Source: Deltaproteobacteria bacterium | Lineage (GTDB): Bacteria > Desulfobacterota > Desulfuromonadia > Desulfuromonadales > Geopsychrobacteraceae | Assembly: GCA_024279255.1 (NCBI GenBank) | Contig: JAJRRT010000094.1 | Location: forward strand, 1-34,444 | Reading direction: 5' to 3' | DNA length: 34,444 nt | In this document: positions 1-8,153 of the stretch, piece after piece | How positions within the stretch are numbered: position 1 is the first letter of the stretch | How the letters are laid out: each line of letters opens with the position of its first letter | The notes under the pieces: generated by a model | What the model saw: only the letters and a program-made list of their open reading frames with translations | The model's database searches: none | Told to the model about the DNA's origin: nothing | Made by a program: the position numbers and the translations under genes

Positions 1-234
1 AGCATCTTCCCCCTGTTCACCACCGCCTTCACCAAGCATTTGTACGTAACCACCCAGCGGAATCGCACAGACGAGATATTCGGTCTCTCCCCAGGTTTTT
101 GAGATCAACTTCGGTCCAAATCCGAGTGAAAACTTAAGAATTTTTACCCCGGCAAGACGGGCAACACAGTAATGTCCAAGTTCATGGACAAAGACCAGAA
201 TCCCGAGCATGATTATTCCGGCAATCATGGTCAT
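1..234 (-). CDS. rseP: RseP-type site-2 intramembrane zinc protease, N-terminal part
   Basis: Partial gene: only the first 78 codons lie in the window and the rest continues past base 1. The family cleaves membrane-spanning substrates, such as the anti-sigma-E factor RseA and remnant signal peptides, within the inner membrane. The visible part has a hydrophobic first helix (residues 3-16), the zinc/catalytic motif HELGH at residues 17-21 and the family's conserved PLGGYVQMLGE stretch near residues 59-69. The ATG directly follows the TAG of dxr with no base between, so translation is probably coupled. Last gene of the uppS-cdsA-dxr-rseP run, an order common in proteobacteria. Identification is strong; full length cannot be judged. 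Confidence 0.93.
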   Translation of the reverse strand, partial: MTMIAGIIMLGILVFVHELGHYCVARLAGVKILKFSLGFGPKLISKTWGETEYLVCAIPLGGYVQMLGEGGGEQGEDA

Positions 235-1410
235 CTACTTAACTCCCTCTGCTATCAATCGTGCGGCCTGTTCACGGCCCCAGCTGTCGGCCTTAAGGAC
301 CTGATCGAGCTCTATAATCGCTATCGACTTATGACTTTTCATCACTTGGGTAATAATTTCAGAGATCTGAAGAAACCCGATTTTTTCCTGCAAAAAAGCC
401 GCGACCGCAACCTCATTGGCCGCGTTCATCACAGCCGGACAAGTACCGCCCTTCTCAAGGGCCTGATAGGCAAGACTCAAACAAGCAAAACGCTCAATAT
501 CAGGCTCTGAAAAACTGAGATCGCTGCAACGGCACAAATCAAGAGGGGTTTGTTTAAGTGGCAGGCGTTCAGGCCAGGAGAGTGCGTAAGCAATCGGTGT
601 TTTCATATCGGGGATACCAAGCTGGGCAATCACCGCCCCATCACAGTATTCGACCAGAGAATGGACAATACTTTGTGGATGGATATGAACTGCAATTTGC
701 TCGGCGGGCAGATTAAAAAGCCAACGCGCTTCAATGACTTCTAACCCCTTATTCATCATGGTTGCAGAATCGATCGTAATCTTCTGCCCCATCTCCCAGT
801 TGGGATGAACCAAGGCGTCCGCAAGTCCAACGCGCTGCAAATCATCCAAACTTGTGTTCCGGAACGGGCCACCCGAGGCCGTGAGAATCAAACGACGAAC
901 ATCTTGCCCTCGCTGTCCTGCCAAGGACTGGAAAATCGCTGAATGCTCACTATCAACCGGAATAAGTCGCACTCCCTGACGCTCAACTTCTGCCATAAAA
1001 AATTCACCGGCAGCGACCAGTATTTCTTTGTTGGCCAGCGCAATATCCTTACCGGCGTGTACAGCGGCCATAGTTGGAACCAAACCGGCAGCGCCAACAA
1101 TCGCAGATACCAACATATCGGCCGCAGGATGAGTGGCGCAGCAAACCAAACCATCAACACCAGTGAGAATTTCAGGGCCATCAGCGCCCATCTCATCGCG
1201 TAGCCGCTGTACGGCAGATTCATCAGCTACAGCAACGACTTCCGGTCTGAATTGTCTGATTTGTTTTTTAAGCAGAGATATATTTGACCCAGCTGTCAGA
1301 CTGACAATCCGGTAGCGCTCTGGAAAAGCGGCAACAATCTCCAGGGTACTGACCCCTATGGAGCCAGTCGAGCCGAGAATAGCTATTGATTTTTGTTCTT
1401 TACTGGTCAT
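235..1410 (-). CDS. dxr: 1-deoxy-D-xylulose 5-phosphate reductoisomerase
   Basis: Cytoplasmic enzyme that rearranges and reduces DXP to 2-C-methyl-D-erythritol 4-phosphate with NADPH, the committed step of the MEP isoprenoid pathway. The 391-residue product has the NADPH loop GSTGSIG (13-19), LANKE (125-129), the metal-binding PVDSEH (151-156, D153 and E155), ASGGPF (178-183) and MMNKGLE (218-224, E224 as third metal ligand). It is about 10 residues shorter than the E. coli enzyme between the DSEH and GGPF motifs, by comparison with the E. coli sequence from memory. It lies 32 bases downstream of cdsA and abuts rseP. No strong Shine-Dalgarno is visible, so it probably depends on transcription and translation of the upstream genes. 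Confidence 0.96.
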   Translation of the reverse strand: MTSKEQKSIAILGSTGSIGVSTLEIVAAFPERYRIVSLTAGSNISLLKKQIRQFRPEVVAVADESAVQRLRDEMGADGPEILTGVDGLVCCATHPAADMLVSAIVGAAGLVPTMAAVHAGKDIALANKEILVAAGEFFMAEVERQGVRLIPVDSEHSAIFQSLAGQRGQDVRRLILTASGGPFRNTSLDDLQRVGLADALVHPNWEMGQKITIDSATMMNKGLEVIEARWLFNLPAEQIAVHIHPQSIVHSLVEYCDGAVIAQLGIPDMKTPIAYALSWPERLPLKQTPLDLCRCSDLSFSEPDIERFACLSLAYQALEKGGTCPAVMNAANEVAVAAFLQEKIGFLQISEIITQVMKSHKSIAIIELDQVLKADSWGREQAARLIAEGVK

Positions 1411-1442
1411 CAGATATTTCTATTTTTGGTCCGAACAGCACG

Positions 1443-2237
1443 TCAGGAAAGCACGCGAGCCAGATAATAGGCGAGTGGGAAGGCGAACAAAAGACTATCG
1501 AGTCGATCCAATATACCACCATGACCAGGGAAAATTCCACCCGAGTCTTTCACCCCGCAAGCCCGCTTAAGTAAGGATTCAAACAAATCACCAATCTGAC
1601 CAACAACACCAATCAACAGGCCAACAAGAATTACATGTTCGACACCAAGGGTTGGCAGAAAAAGTACCTTGGCCAGCCAGACCCCGAGGCAAGAACCAAC
1701 CAGGCCACCCAGACCGCCCTCAATACTCTTCTTGGGGCTGACAGAAGGGTAGAGTTTGTGCTTACCAAAAGAACTGCCGACAAAATAGGCCAGGCTATCA
1801 CATGCCATGACTGCAAACAGGACCAGAAAAACCCAACCACGTCCATCCGGCAATTGGCGGAGCAAAACCAGATGACCAAGAAGTAATGGCAGATAGATCA
1901 AACCCATGATCTGCCAGCCAAGACGAAAGATCAGCTGATCGAGCGGACCAAGTCTAAAGAGATACATAAAAGCAAGAAGAAGTAAGGTAAATATTAGAAA
2001 AAACAACAGCAGGTCGAAACGTTGTAGATAGAGCGGAATAATCAAAAGGCTACCTGCTACCGCACTAAGATACTGTTCAGCGACACGTTCACCCAAAAGC
2101 GCCATCCGATTGAATTCGAGCAGGCCGATCAATGAAAAAACGGCAGCAACCAGCGCAAAGATTCCAGCGTTTGAATAATAGAGAAAGGCAAAGAGCAGCG
2201 GTAGTACAATTAGAGCTGTCAGGATGCGCTGTTTGAT
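1443..2237 (-). CDS. cdsA: phosphatidate cytidylyltransferase, probable AUC start
   Basis: Inner-membrane enzyme making CDP-diacylglycerol from CTP and phosphatidate, the precursor of phospholipids. The product is a chain of hydrophobic helices ending with the CdsA signature, residues 221-248 if counted from the start chosen here (SLLKR, then KD, then PGHGGILDRLDS). There is no ATG, GTG or TTG near the expected N-terminus. The frame stays open upstream to a TTG at 2345, but that lies deep inside uppS and lacks a ribosome site. A strong GGGGAGGG sits just before an ATC codon at 2235-2237, and starting there gives M-KQRILTALI, a normal CdsA beginning and length (264 residues). It overlaps the uppS stop by 19 bases. 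The function is secure; the start is inferred. Confidence 0.9.
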   Translation of the reverse strand: MKQRILTALIVLPLLFAFLYYSNAGIFALVAAVFSLIGLLEFNRMALLGERVAEQYLSAVAGSLLIIPLYLQRFDLLLFFLIFTLLLLAFMYLFRLGPLDQLIFRLGWQIMGLIYLPLLLGHLVLLRQLPDGRGWVFLVLFAVMACDSLAYFVGSSFGKHKLYPSVSPKKSIEGGLGGLVGSCLGVWLAKVLFLPTLGVEHVILVGLLIGVVGQIGDLFESLLKRACGVKDSGGIFPGHGGILDRLDSLLFAFPLAYYLARVLS

Positions 2238-2983
2238 AAACCCTCCCCTTCTGCGGTTTGTTCCGCAGTTAAACCAAAACGTCGACGTCTTTGCCGATAG
2301 CTGTCGAGTGCCCGACGTAATTCTACCGGACCGAAATCTGGCCAATAAGCATCAACAAAATAGAGCTCTGCGTATGCCAATTGCCAGAGCAGAAAGTTAC
2401 TGATCCTCAACTCGCCACTGGTTCGAATCAGGAGGTCGGGATCTGGGAGCCCGGCAGTATCAAGAGTTGATTCGAAGTCCGCCGAGCCAATAGCTTCAGG
2501 AGTAAGTTCACCAGCAGCAACTCTTTGAGCGATTTTGCGAGTGGCACGCACAATTTCATCGCGGCCGCCGTAAGAAAGAGCCAGAGTCAAAACCATGCGT
2601 GAGCCAGAGGCAGTGTCTTGCTCTGCATTCCGAAGCGCAGTTCTGACCTCACCCGACAGGCGACTGTCATCACCAATGACACGTAGACTGACACCATCAT
2701 CCAGCATGCGTTGTCGTTGTGACGCCATAAACTCGAGCAGAAGAGCCATCAGAGTCTCTATTTCTGATTGTGGACGTCCCCAATTTTCTGAACTGAATGC
2801 AAACAGAGTCAAATAGGAAATTCCCTGACGTACACACTCATCGACGATTTCGACAACAGTGCGCACTCCTTGTTGGTGCCCAGCGACACGTGGCAAACCA
2901 CGCTCCTCGGCCCAACGACCGTTGCCATCCATAATAATGGCCAGATGATGTAACGCTGGAGATGAATTGGCTGATTTAGGCAT
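2219..2983 (-). CDS. uppS: undecaprenyl diphosphate synthase (cis-prenyltransferase)
   Basis: Adds eight isopentenyl units in cis to farnesyl diphosphate, making the C55 lipid carrier for peptidoglycan and O-antigen. The 254-residue product carries the catalytic MDGNGRWA motif (Asp at residue 19), the FAFSSENWGRP segment and the C-terminal DLLIRTSGELRISNFLLWQ substrate-binding region, all normal. ATG at 2983 is chosen; an in-frame TTG two codons upstream (2989) is possible, and neither has a clear Shine-Dalgarno. It is preceded by a roughly 240-base leader with a terminator-like hairpin ending 12 bases before the ATG. First gene of the uppS-cdsA-dxr-rseP group. Confidence 0.95.
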   Translation of the reverse strand: MPKSANSSPALHHLAIIMDGNGRWAEERGLPRVAGHQQGVRTVVEIVDECVRQGISYLTLFAFSSENWGRPQSEIETLMALLLEFMASQRQRMLDDGVSLRVIGDDSRLSGEVRTALRNAEQDTASGSRMVLTLALSYGGRDEIVRATRKIAQRVAAGELTPEAIGSADFESTLDTAGLPDPDLLIRTSGELRISNFLLWQLAYAELYFVDAYWPDFGPVELRRALDSYRQRRRRFGLTAEQTAEGEGLSNSAS

Positions 2984-2994
2984 CGTCAAATTTC

Positions 2995-3017
2995 AAAAAC
3001 TGCTCGCTCTGAGCAGT
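2995..3017 (-). promoter_or_regulatory. terminator-like hairpin in the uppS leader
   Basis: On the minus strand a 7-bp stem (ACTGCTC/GAGCAGT, loop AGAGC) is followed by a run of T, ending about 12 bases before the uppS ATG. A second hairpin immediately upstream (GCAGTG, loop CTTT, CACTGC; 3013-3028) shares its 3' arm bases with the first stem, so the two cannot form together. This resembles an attenuator with an anti-terminator. The stem is short and the idea is unproven. Confidence 0.35.
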
Positions 3018-3262
3018 GAAAGCACTGCACTCAACAAAGAAACATCCCAATAAATCAAGGGTGGCTATGTGAAAATTTCATCATACATGGTGCCACTTTC
3101 CCCAAGGGAGCGACATACACTGTTTCGTGGTCCTGAAAAAGCGCTAACCCATAACTGGCTGGACCTTCTCTCAACGCCATTGTAAATGGAGATAAAACTA
3201 GCATGGCTGCATAAACTCTCGCAAGGGTTAAGAATAGACCCACCATGCACAATTTAAACAAT

Positions 3263-3289
3263 AAAAAAGGGCGCCACAAGGGCGCCCTT
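3263..3289 (-). terminator. rho-independent terminator after the ferredoxin gene
   Basis: Read on the minus strand: AAGGGCGCC, loop CTTGT, GGCGCCCTT, followed by T residues. The 9-bp perfect GC-rich stem lies 22 bases after the ferredoxin stop codon. It should end the rpsB-to-ferredoxin transcript and implies a separate promoter for uppS and the genes after it, although I could not find a convincing one in 2990-3262. Confidence 0.85.
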
Positions 3290-3310
3290 CAACTAACTTT
3301 AAAAAAAATA

Positions 3311-3475
3311 TTAATCAACGATTGCGTTAACCGGACAACTATCAACGCAAGCGCGACATTCAGTGCACTCATCGGTAATTGTATAGGTATCACCCGATTC
3401 GACAATAGCTCCCAATGGGCAGGTATCAACACAGGTACCACAAGCAATACATTCTTCATTAATTTTTAGAGCCAT
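3311..3475 (-). CDS. bacterial 2[4Fe-4S] ferredoxin
   Basis: Small soluble electron carrier of 54 residues with two [4Fe-4S] binding motifs of the CxxCxxCxxxCP type: C9, C12, C15, C19 and C37, C40, C43, C47. The two halves are related, as usual for clostridial-type ferredoxins. Start ATG at 3475, with AAGGAG eight bases upstream. It lies 36 bases after frr and is followed by its own terminator. The partner is not shown by sequence. A low-potential donor for the Fe-S enzymes IspG/IspH of the MEP pathway, whose second enzyme dxr is nearby, is one possibility; general anaerobic metabolism is another. Confidence 0.93.
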   Translation of the reverse strand: MALKINEECIACGTCVDTCPLGAIVESGDTYTITDECTECRACVDSCPVNAIVD

Positions 3476-3511
3476 CAATCTTCTCCTTGTTTGATAGGGA
3501 AACCTATAAAA

Positions 3512-4069
3512 TCAGAGTTCCATCAGTTCTTGTTCTTTTTCCTTCACGATCGAATCGATCTTGGAAACGTAGTCATCGGTTAACTGCTGGACATCTTTCT
3601 CGCCTTGCTTCAGATCGTCGGCAGTGATTTCTTTATCTTTTTCGAGCAGCTTAAGGGTCTCATTGGCATCACGGCGTGCGCTGCGAGTTGAGATCTTGGC
3701 ATCCTCCCCCATACGCCGCACCTGCTTCGCCATCTCCTTACGTCGCTCTTCAGTCAGAGATGGAATCGGCAGACGGATCAATATCCCGTCTGAAGAGGGG
3801 TTGAGCCCCAGGTCGGATTTGTAGATCGCCCGCTCAATATCAGATATGAGATTTTTTTCCCAAGGCTGTATCGTGATCAGACGCGGTTCCGGCACACTGA
3901 GATTGGCGACCTGACTGAGAGGCGTCGGAGTCCCGTAATAATCAATTTTAACATCATCAAGCAGTGAAATTGATGCACGGCCAGTGCGTACCCTGGCCAT
4001 ATCACGCCGCAATGCCTTAATCGCCTTCTCCATGGAAGTCCGGCCCTCATCGAGGATATCCTTAACCAT
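3512..4069 (-). CDS. frr: ribosome recycling factor
   Basis: With EF-G, splits the post-termination ribosome so subunits can be reused. The product has 185 residues, the usual family length, beginning [17 protein letters not shown], with [13 protein letters not shown], the [13 protein letters not shown] loop, [14 protein letters not shown] and a C-terminal long helix of the three-helix domain. The ATG at 4069 overlaps the pyrH stop by 8 bases and has AAGGAG seven bases upstream. A longer in-frame reading upstream exists but has no support. Order pyrH-frr is conserved across bacteria. Confidence 0.97.
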   Translation of the reverse strand: MVKDILDEGRTSMEKAIKALRRDMARVRTGRASISLLDDVKIDYYGTPTPLSQVANLSVPEPRLITIQPWEKNLISDIERAIYKSDLGLNPSSDGILIRLPIPSLTEERRKEMAKQVRRMGEDAKISTRSARRDANETLKLLEKDKEITADDLKQGEKDVQQLTDDYVSKIDSIVKEKEQELMEL

Positions 4070-4790
4070 TTTTTTCTCCTTGGACAATCGTACCGATCGA
4101 CTCACCACAAACAACCTTCATAATATTGCCACGCTGGGTCAAATCAAAGATGATCATCGGCAGATTATTATCCATACAGAGTGAAGTTGCTGTTGCGTCC
4201 ATGACCTGCAAACCCTTCTGCAAAACCTCAAGGTAAGTCAGATCATTCAGTTTTACAGCATTCTTATCTTTAGCTGGATCAGCCGAATAGATCCCGTCGA
4301 CTTTAGTCGCCTTGAGAATAACCTCAGCACCAATTTCCATGGCGCGTAGGCTCGCAGCAGTATCAGTCGTAAAATAAGGGTTACCGGTTCCAGCACTAAA
4401 GATGACCACTCGCCCTTTTTCAAGGTGACGAACGGCACGACGACGAATATAGGGCTCCGCAATTTGCTGCATATCTATAGCGGATTGAACACGGGTAACC
4501 ACATCCTGCTTTTCAAGGGCATCCTGCATGGCCAGACTATTCATGACTGTTGCCAACATCCCCATATAGTCAGCGCTGGCACGATCCATCCCCTTGGATG
4601 AAGCAGCCAAGCCTCTGAAGATGTTACCACCGCCAATCACCAGAGCCACTTCGACCCCCATAGCAACAACTTCACGAATTTCAGAAGCAATCCCAATAAT
4701 AACATCGGGAGATATGCCATACCCTTGGTCACCAGCTAAGGCTTCACCACTGAGCTTGAGCAGAATTCGACGATATTTGACTTCAGCCAC
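4062..4790 (-). CDS. pyrH: UMP kinase
   Basis: Phosphorylates UMP to UDP with ATP, a cytoplasmic hexameric enzyme of the amino-acid kinase fold controlled by UTP/GTP. Motifs: [11 protein letters not shown] near residue 10, [41 protein letters not shown] and [12 protein letters not shown] at the C-terminus. GTG at 4790 is preferred (242 residues, beginning [13 protein letters not shown]), with GGGGA five bases upstream; a TTG at 4802 would add four residues. It sits 27 bases after tsf and overlaps frr by 8 bases. Confidence 0.96.
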   Translation of the reverse strand: MAEVKYRRILLKLSGEALAGDQGYGISPDVIIGIASEIREVVAMGVEVALVIGGGNIFRGLAASSKGMDRASADYMGMLATVMNSLAMQDALEKQDVVTRVQSAIDMQQIAEPYIRRRAVRHLEKGRVVIFSAGTGNPYFTTDTAASLRAMEIGAEVILKATKVDGIYSADPAKDKNAVKLNDLTYLEVLQKGLQVMDATATSLCMDNNLPMIIFDLTQRGNIMKVVCGESIGTIVQGEKNG

Positions 4791-4817
4791 ATCAATCCCC
4801 AAACGAAAACAGACAGT

Positions 4818-5726
4818 TTACTTGCTCATTGCGGCAACTTCGGCAGCGAAATCGTCCTCTTTTTTCTCAATACCTTCACCAAGTTGGTAACGTACATATT
4901 TACTCAGTTCGATGCTAGTGCCGAGTTCTTTTGCGAGTTTCTCAACGATCTTGCCGACAGTCTGGTCAGGGTCGATAACGAAAGCCTGCTCAAGAAGACA
5001 AACTTCGCCAAAATATTTGTTGATCTGACCAGCAATGATCTTTTCTACAATATTTTCAGGCTTGCCACTATCAATAGCCTTAACCCGCATAATCTCTTTT
5101 TCCTTATCGACAACCTCGGAAGAGACCTGATCGCGATTGAGATATTGTGGGCTAGCTGCAGCAACATGCATGGCAATCTGCTTGGCAAGTTCGCCAACCT
5201 GAGAGTCTGTCGAAGTCGTCTTCAACTCAATCAATACGCCGATTTTACCAACACCATGGATATATGAGACAACCACCCCTTCACCGGCGTCACAGCGATC
5301 GAGACGACGCAGGCTCATATTCTCGCCAATGGTCGAAATTTGATGCGTCAACTCCTCTGCAACAGTACGTCCTGTCCCTGGAAATTGCAGGGTTTTGATC
5401 GCCTCAACATCAGTCACATCACTTTCAAGACAGACCGAGGCAATTCCCTGGATAAAATTCTGGAAATCTGCATTCTTGGCAACAAAATCTGTTTCAGCGT
5501 TAACCTCAACAAGGATACCTTTAGCGCCAGCAGATGCGGCAACCACGGCACCTTCGGCAGCAACACGGTCAGATTTTTTAGCTGCAGCAGAAAGACCTTT
5601 TTTACGCAAAAAGTCGACAGCCTCATCTATATTTCCGCCGGTCTCAGTTAATGCTTTTTTGCAATCCATCATGCCAGCGCCTGTTTTCTTGCGCAGTTCA
5701 GATACCATCGATGCTGTAATACTCAC
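4818..5726 (-). CDS. tsf: translation elongation factor Ts
   Basis: Guanine-nucleotide exchange factor that recycles EF-Tu. Product of 302 residues: N-terminal UBA-like domain with ELRKKTGAGMMDCKKAL, the core with EVNAETDFVAKN, then a second dimerisation-type region and a C-terminal helix. This is the long form, as in E. coli, rather than the shortened form of about 200 residues found in some bacteria. GTG at 5726 is chosen because GGAGG lies six bases upstream and the next residues (SITASMVSELRKKTG) fit the family; the frame stays open further upstream into the spacer without a ribosome site. Confidence 0.95.
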   Translation of the reverse strand: MSITASMVSELRKKTGAGMMDCKKALTETGGNIDEAVDFLRKKGLSAAAKKSDRVAAEGAVVAASAGAKGILVEVNAETDFVAKNADFQNFIQGIASVCLESDVTDVEAIKTLQFPGTGRTVAEELTHQISTIGENMSLRRLDRCDAGEGVVVSYIHGVGKIGVLIELKTTSTDSQVGELAKQIAMHVAAASPQYLNRDQVSSEVVDKEKEIMRVKAIDSGKPENIVEKIIAGQINKYFGEVCLLEQAFVIDPDQTVGKIVEKLAKELGTSIELSKYVRYQLGEGIEKKEDDFAAEVAAMSK

Positions 5727-5744
5727 GTTTTTCCTCCATACCGG

Positions 5745-5824
5745 GGTTCTCACCATATAAACTGCAGGGAGAACCAGATTTTCAGTTTGTTTACGCCAAC
5801 GGCCGGGCACTGCTGCCCAGCCGT
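5745..5824 (-). promoter_or_regulatory. two hairpins in the rpsB-tsf spacer
   Basis: Read on the minus strand, 5799-5824 forms a 10-bp stem (ACGGCTGGGC/GCCCGGCCGT, one G-T wobble, loop AGCAGT) with no T-run after it. Next, GGTTCTC and GAGAACC (5769-5775 and 5745-5751) can pair across 17 bases just before the tsf ribosome site. They may stabilise the rpsB message, cause partial termination or tune tsf expression, as intercistronic structures do in other rpsB-tsf operons. Confidence 0.5.
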
Positions 5825-5851
5825 CAGAATATCCTAAGCTTTAAAACTTGT

Positions 5852-6754
5852 TTATTCAGCAGCCGGAGACGTCTTCTCAGTTTCAACAGCCGGGGCAGCT
5901 TCAACAGCCGGGGCAGCTTCAACAGCCGGGGCAGCTTCAACAGCCGGGGCAGCTTCAACAGCCGGGGCAGCTTCAACAGCCGGGGCAGCCTTGGCCTTCT
6001 TAGGAGCCTTGGCAACCGGAACAACTTCTACGTCGTCTTTACCTTCAGCAGCAGTCTGCTTGGCAGCAGCACGTTTTTGGCGACCTTCGTCACAGGCATC
6101 AGCCATGCTCGACGCAAACAGACGAATGGCGCGAATCGCGTCATCATTGCCTGGAATGATATAGTCAATGCCATCTGGGTCACAGTTGGTATCGACGACA
6201 GCAACAACTGGAATCCCTAGACGGTTGGCTTCCTGTACGGCAATTGCTTCTTTTTTGGGATCAATAATGAAAATCGCACCAGGCAACTTCACCATGTTTT
6301 TGATGCCACCAAGGTTTTTCTCAAGTTTGATGCGCTCACGCTCGAGCTGCAGACCCTCTTTCTTGGTAATCTTTTCAAAGGTGCCATCAGTCGCCATAAC
6401 TTCGATTTTCTTGAGGCGATCAATACTCTTTTTGATAGTCGCAAAGTTGGTCAGCATACCGCCGAGCCAGCGATTATTGACAAAGTACTGCTCTGAGCGA
6501 ATAGCTTCTTCCGCGATAGCGCCCTGGGCCTGTTTCTTGGTTCCAACAAACAGAACCTTGTCGCCAGCGGCAACGGTGTCCTGAATGAATTCATAAGCCG
6601 ACTTGAAGTAACGTACGGTCTTCTGCAGGTCAACAATGTAAATGCCGTTACGTGCACCAAAGATATAAGGCTTCATCTTCGGGTTCCAGCGCTTGGTCTG
6701 GTGACCAAAGTGAACGCCAGCTTCTAACAGTTGTTTCATACCTACTTGTGCCAT
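5852..6754 (-). CDS. rpsB: 30S ribosomal protein S2 with repeat-built C-terminal tail
   Basis: Small-subunit protein needed for binding S1 and for assembly. The S2 core is clear: [19 protein letters not shown] at the start, [38 protein letters not shown], then [31 protein letters not shown]. The product has 300 residues against about 230-260 for most S2. The extra part is a lysine/alanine linker followed by six AAPAVE units encoded by an 18-bp tandem repeat. ATG at 6754 has AAGGAG seven bases upstream; an in-frame ATG 13 codons earlier is unlikely. First gene of the translation operon. Confidence 0.96.
   Translation of the reverse strand: MAQVGMKQLLEAGVHFGHQTKRWNPKMKPYIFGARNGIYIVDLQKTVRYFKSAYEFIQDTVAAGDKVLFVGTKKQAQGAIAEEAIRSEQYFVNNRWLGGMLTNFATIKKSIDRLKKIEVMATDGTFEKITKKEGLQLERERIKLEKNLGGIKNMVKLPGAIFIIDPKKEAIAVQEANRLGIPVVAVVDTNCDPDGIDYIIPGNDDAIRAIRLFASSMADACDEGRQKRAAAKQTAAEGKDDVEVVPVAKAPKKAKAAPAVEAAPAVEAAPAVEAAPAVEAAPAVEAAPAVETEKTSPAAE
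5884..5989 (-). repeat. 18-bp tandem repeat inside rpsB
   Basis: Six copies of an 18-base unit (gccggggcagcttcaaca on the plus strand, starting at 5889, 5907, 5925, 5943, 5961 and 5979). Copies are essentially identical, encoding AAPAVE repeats in the S2 tail. Near-perfect identity suggests recent slippage or unequal crossing-over, so copy number may vary between strains. Confidence 0.95.
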
Positions 6755-6811
6755 TTTACTGCTCCTTGTGTGTTCGGTTTTTTTCCTCCGCATCCGTCAT
6801 TCTATTCCAAG

Positions 6812-6828
6812 CTCAGGTTTTACCTGAG
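6812..6828 (-). promoter_or_regulatory. hairpin in the rpsB 5' leader
   Basis: Perfect 7-bp inverted repeat (CTCAGGT/ACCTGAG) with a 3-base loop, about 60 bases before the rpsB ATG and downstream of the predicted promoter. No T-run follows, so it is not a simple terminator. A position in the rpsB leader suggests autoregulation by S2, but the sequence alone does not prove it. Confidence 0.4.
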
Positions 6829-6872
6829 ACCCCCGAAACAGTCAGGAAGCGTGCGTGATGATTAACCCGTGG

Positions 6873-6901
6873 TCTATACCATGAGCTCAAACTGTGATCA
6901 A
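6873..6901 (-). promoter_or_regulatory. predicted sigma-70 promoter of rpsB operon
   Basis: Minus-strand TTGATC, 17-base spacer, TATAGA. The predicted transcription start is near 6866, leaving a leader of about 110 bases before rpsB. Each box matches four of six consensus bases. Confidence 0.55.
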
Positions 6902-6971
6902 GAAAAAATTCGGCTTATCAACCCCTAAATCAGCATCTCGATTATTTACAGTTTGATGTGGATGGAATAAG

Positions 6972-8153
6972 ATGCCGCCCATGGCAACCAGACGCATCAA
7001 CTCCTACATACTTCGCGAGATACTAACACCGACGCTACTCGGGCTAGTCGTCTTCACCTTTATTTTGGTGATGGGGCGATTGCCGGGTCTCACTGAAATG
7101 GTTGTCAACAAGGGGGTCCCACTCAGCAGTATTCTCAAACTGTTCGGTTATTTACTGCCGACCTTTCTCAGCATCACAATCCCTCTCTCTTTCTTGCTCG
7201 GGATTCTGCTTGCCTTCGGTCGACTCTCGGCCGACAGTGAATTCATCGCACTGAAATCGACCGGCATAGGCCTCTACTCGCTGTTGCGGCCGGTACTTTT
7301 TTCTGCATTTGTCTGCACGCTGATCACAGGTGGACTGACGCTCTTCGCGGAACCCTTTGGAAAATCTGCCTTTCGTGATCAGATCTTCACCATCGCTTCA
7401 GATCAGGCGAGCATCGGTATTGAAGGTGGCGTATTCAACGACAGCTTCGACGGTCTTGTTATCTACGCCGAAACGATGCACGACAGACGTGAAGAGATGT
7501 TAAATGTTTTTATTTCTGATGAGCGCTCCGCCCAGGAACCGGCAAATATCCTTGCCAAAAAAGGTCGCTTCATTCAAAACCCAGAGTTTCAGACCCTGAC
7601 CCTGCGCCTTAACCAAGGGACAATTCATCACCTGACCAGTGGTGACAAAGAGAGTTATCAGACCATCGGTTTCAGCACCTATGACATAAACCTGGATCTC
7701 AACAAAGGCCGGGCCGATGCAGCTTCCCGCTCCAAGTCCCTGGGCGAATACAGCCCCCGGCAACTGATTGACGCCAGACATAAGGCAACCAATAGCCGCC
7801 AAAGAAACCGCTTCGCAACAGAATTGCATAAACGCTTCAGCACCTCGGCGGCACCTCTGGTTTTCGCCCTGATCGGCATTCCGCTGGGGCTACAATCAAA
7901 TCGTTCCGGTAAAGGAGCAGGCTTTGCGGTGGCATTGGGAATAGCGCTCTGCTACTACGTTCTCCTCAGCCTGTCAGGGACCCTTGCCAGTAAAGGTGTC
8001 CTGCCAGCAGCGATCATCCTCTACCTACCCAACCTGCTCTTCTTCAGTGCCGGGATTTTCTTCATCCACCGCACCGCCATCGAAAAGCCGGTCAGCCTCC
8101 CCCGCCTGTCGTTTAAACGACTCTTTGACCGCAAAAGTGGGGAAGAAAAGTGA
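6972..8153 (+). CDS. lptF: LPS export permease LptF
   Basis: One of the two inner-membrane subunits of the LptB2FG ABC transporter that extracts lipopolysaccharide and feeds it to LptC/LptA. The 393-residue YjgP/YjgQ-family product has three N-terminal membrane helices (about 15-37, 60-82, 105-125), a periplasmic beta-jellyroll-like middle, and three C-terminal helices from about residue 290. The segment GRLSADSEFIALKSTGIG is the typical coupling region facing LptB. ATG at 6972 is used; ATG at 6981 is an alternative. It overlaps lptG by four bases (GTGA). Its direction diverges from rpsB. Confidence 0.92.
   Translation: MPPMATRRINSYILREILTPTLLGLVVFTFILVMGRLPGLTEMVVNKGVPLSSILKLFGYLLPTFLSITIPLSFLLGILLAFGRLSADSEFIALKSTGIGLYSLLRPVLFSAFVCTLITGGLTLFAEPFGKSAFRDQIFTIASDQASIGIEGGVFNDSFDGLVIYAETMHDRREEMLNVFISDERSAQEPANILAKKGRFIQNPEFQTLTLRLNQGTIHHLTSGDKESYQTIGFSTYDINLDLNKGRADAASRSKSLGEYSPRQLIDARHKATNSRQRNRFATELHKRFSTSAAPLVFALIGIPLGLQSNRSGKGAGFAVALGIALCYYVLLSLSGTLASKGVLPAAIILYLPNLLFFSAGIFFIHRTAIEKPVSLPRLSFKRLFDRKSGEEK

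Noticed and set aside
2238..2345. Upstream TTG start for cdsA
   Set aside because: It would add 36 basic, unrelated residues before the first membrane helix, and lacks a ribosome site.
3055..3246. Possible 63-residue hydrophobic peptide gene before uppS
   Set aside because: Starts inside the region just after the ferredoxin terminator, with no ribosome site; kept only as part of the leader discussion.
5824..6024. Leucine/proline repeat protein in the rpsB tail region
   Set aside because: It is the same strand read in another frame of the 18-bp repeat; the repeat alone explains it.
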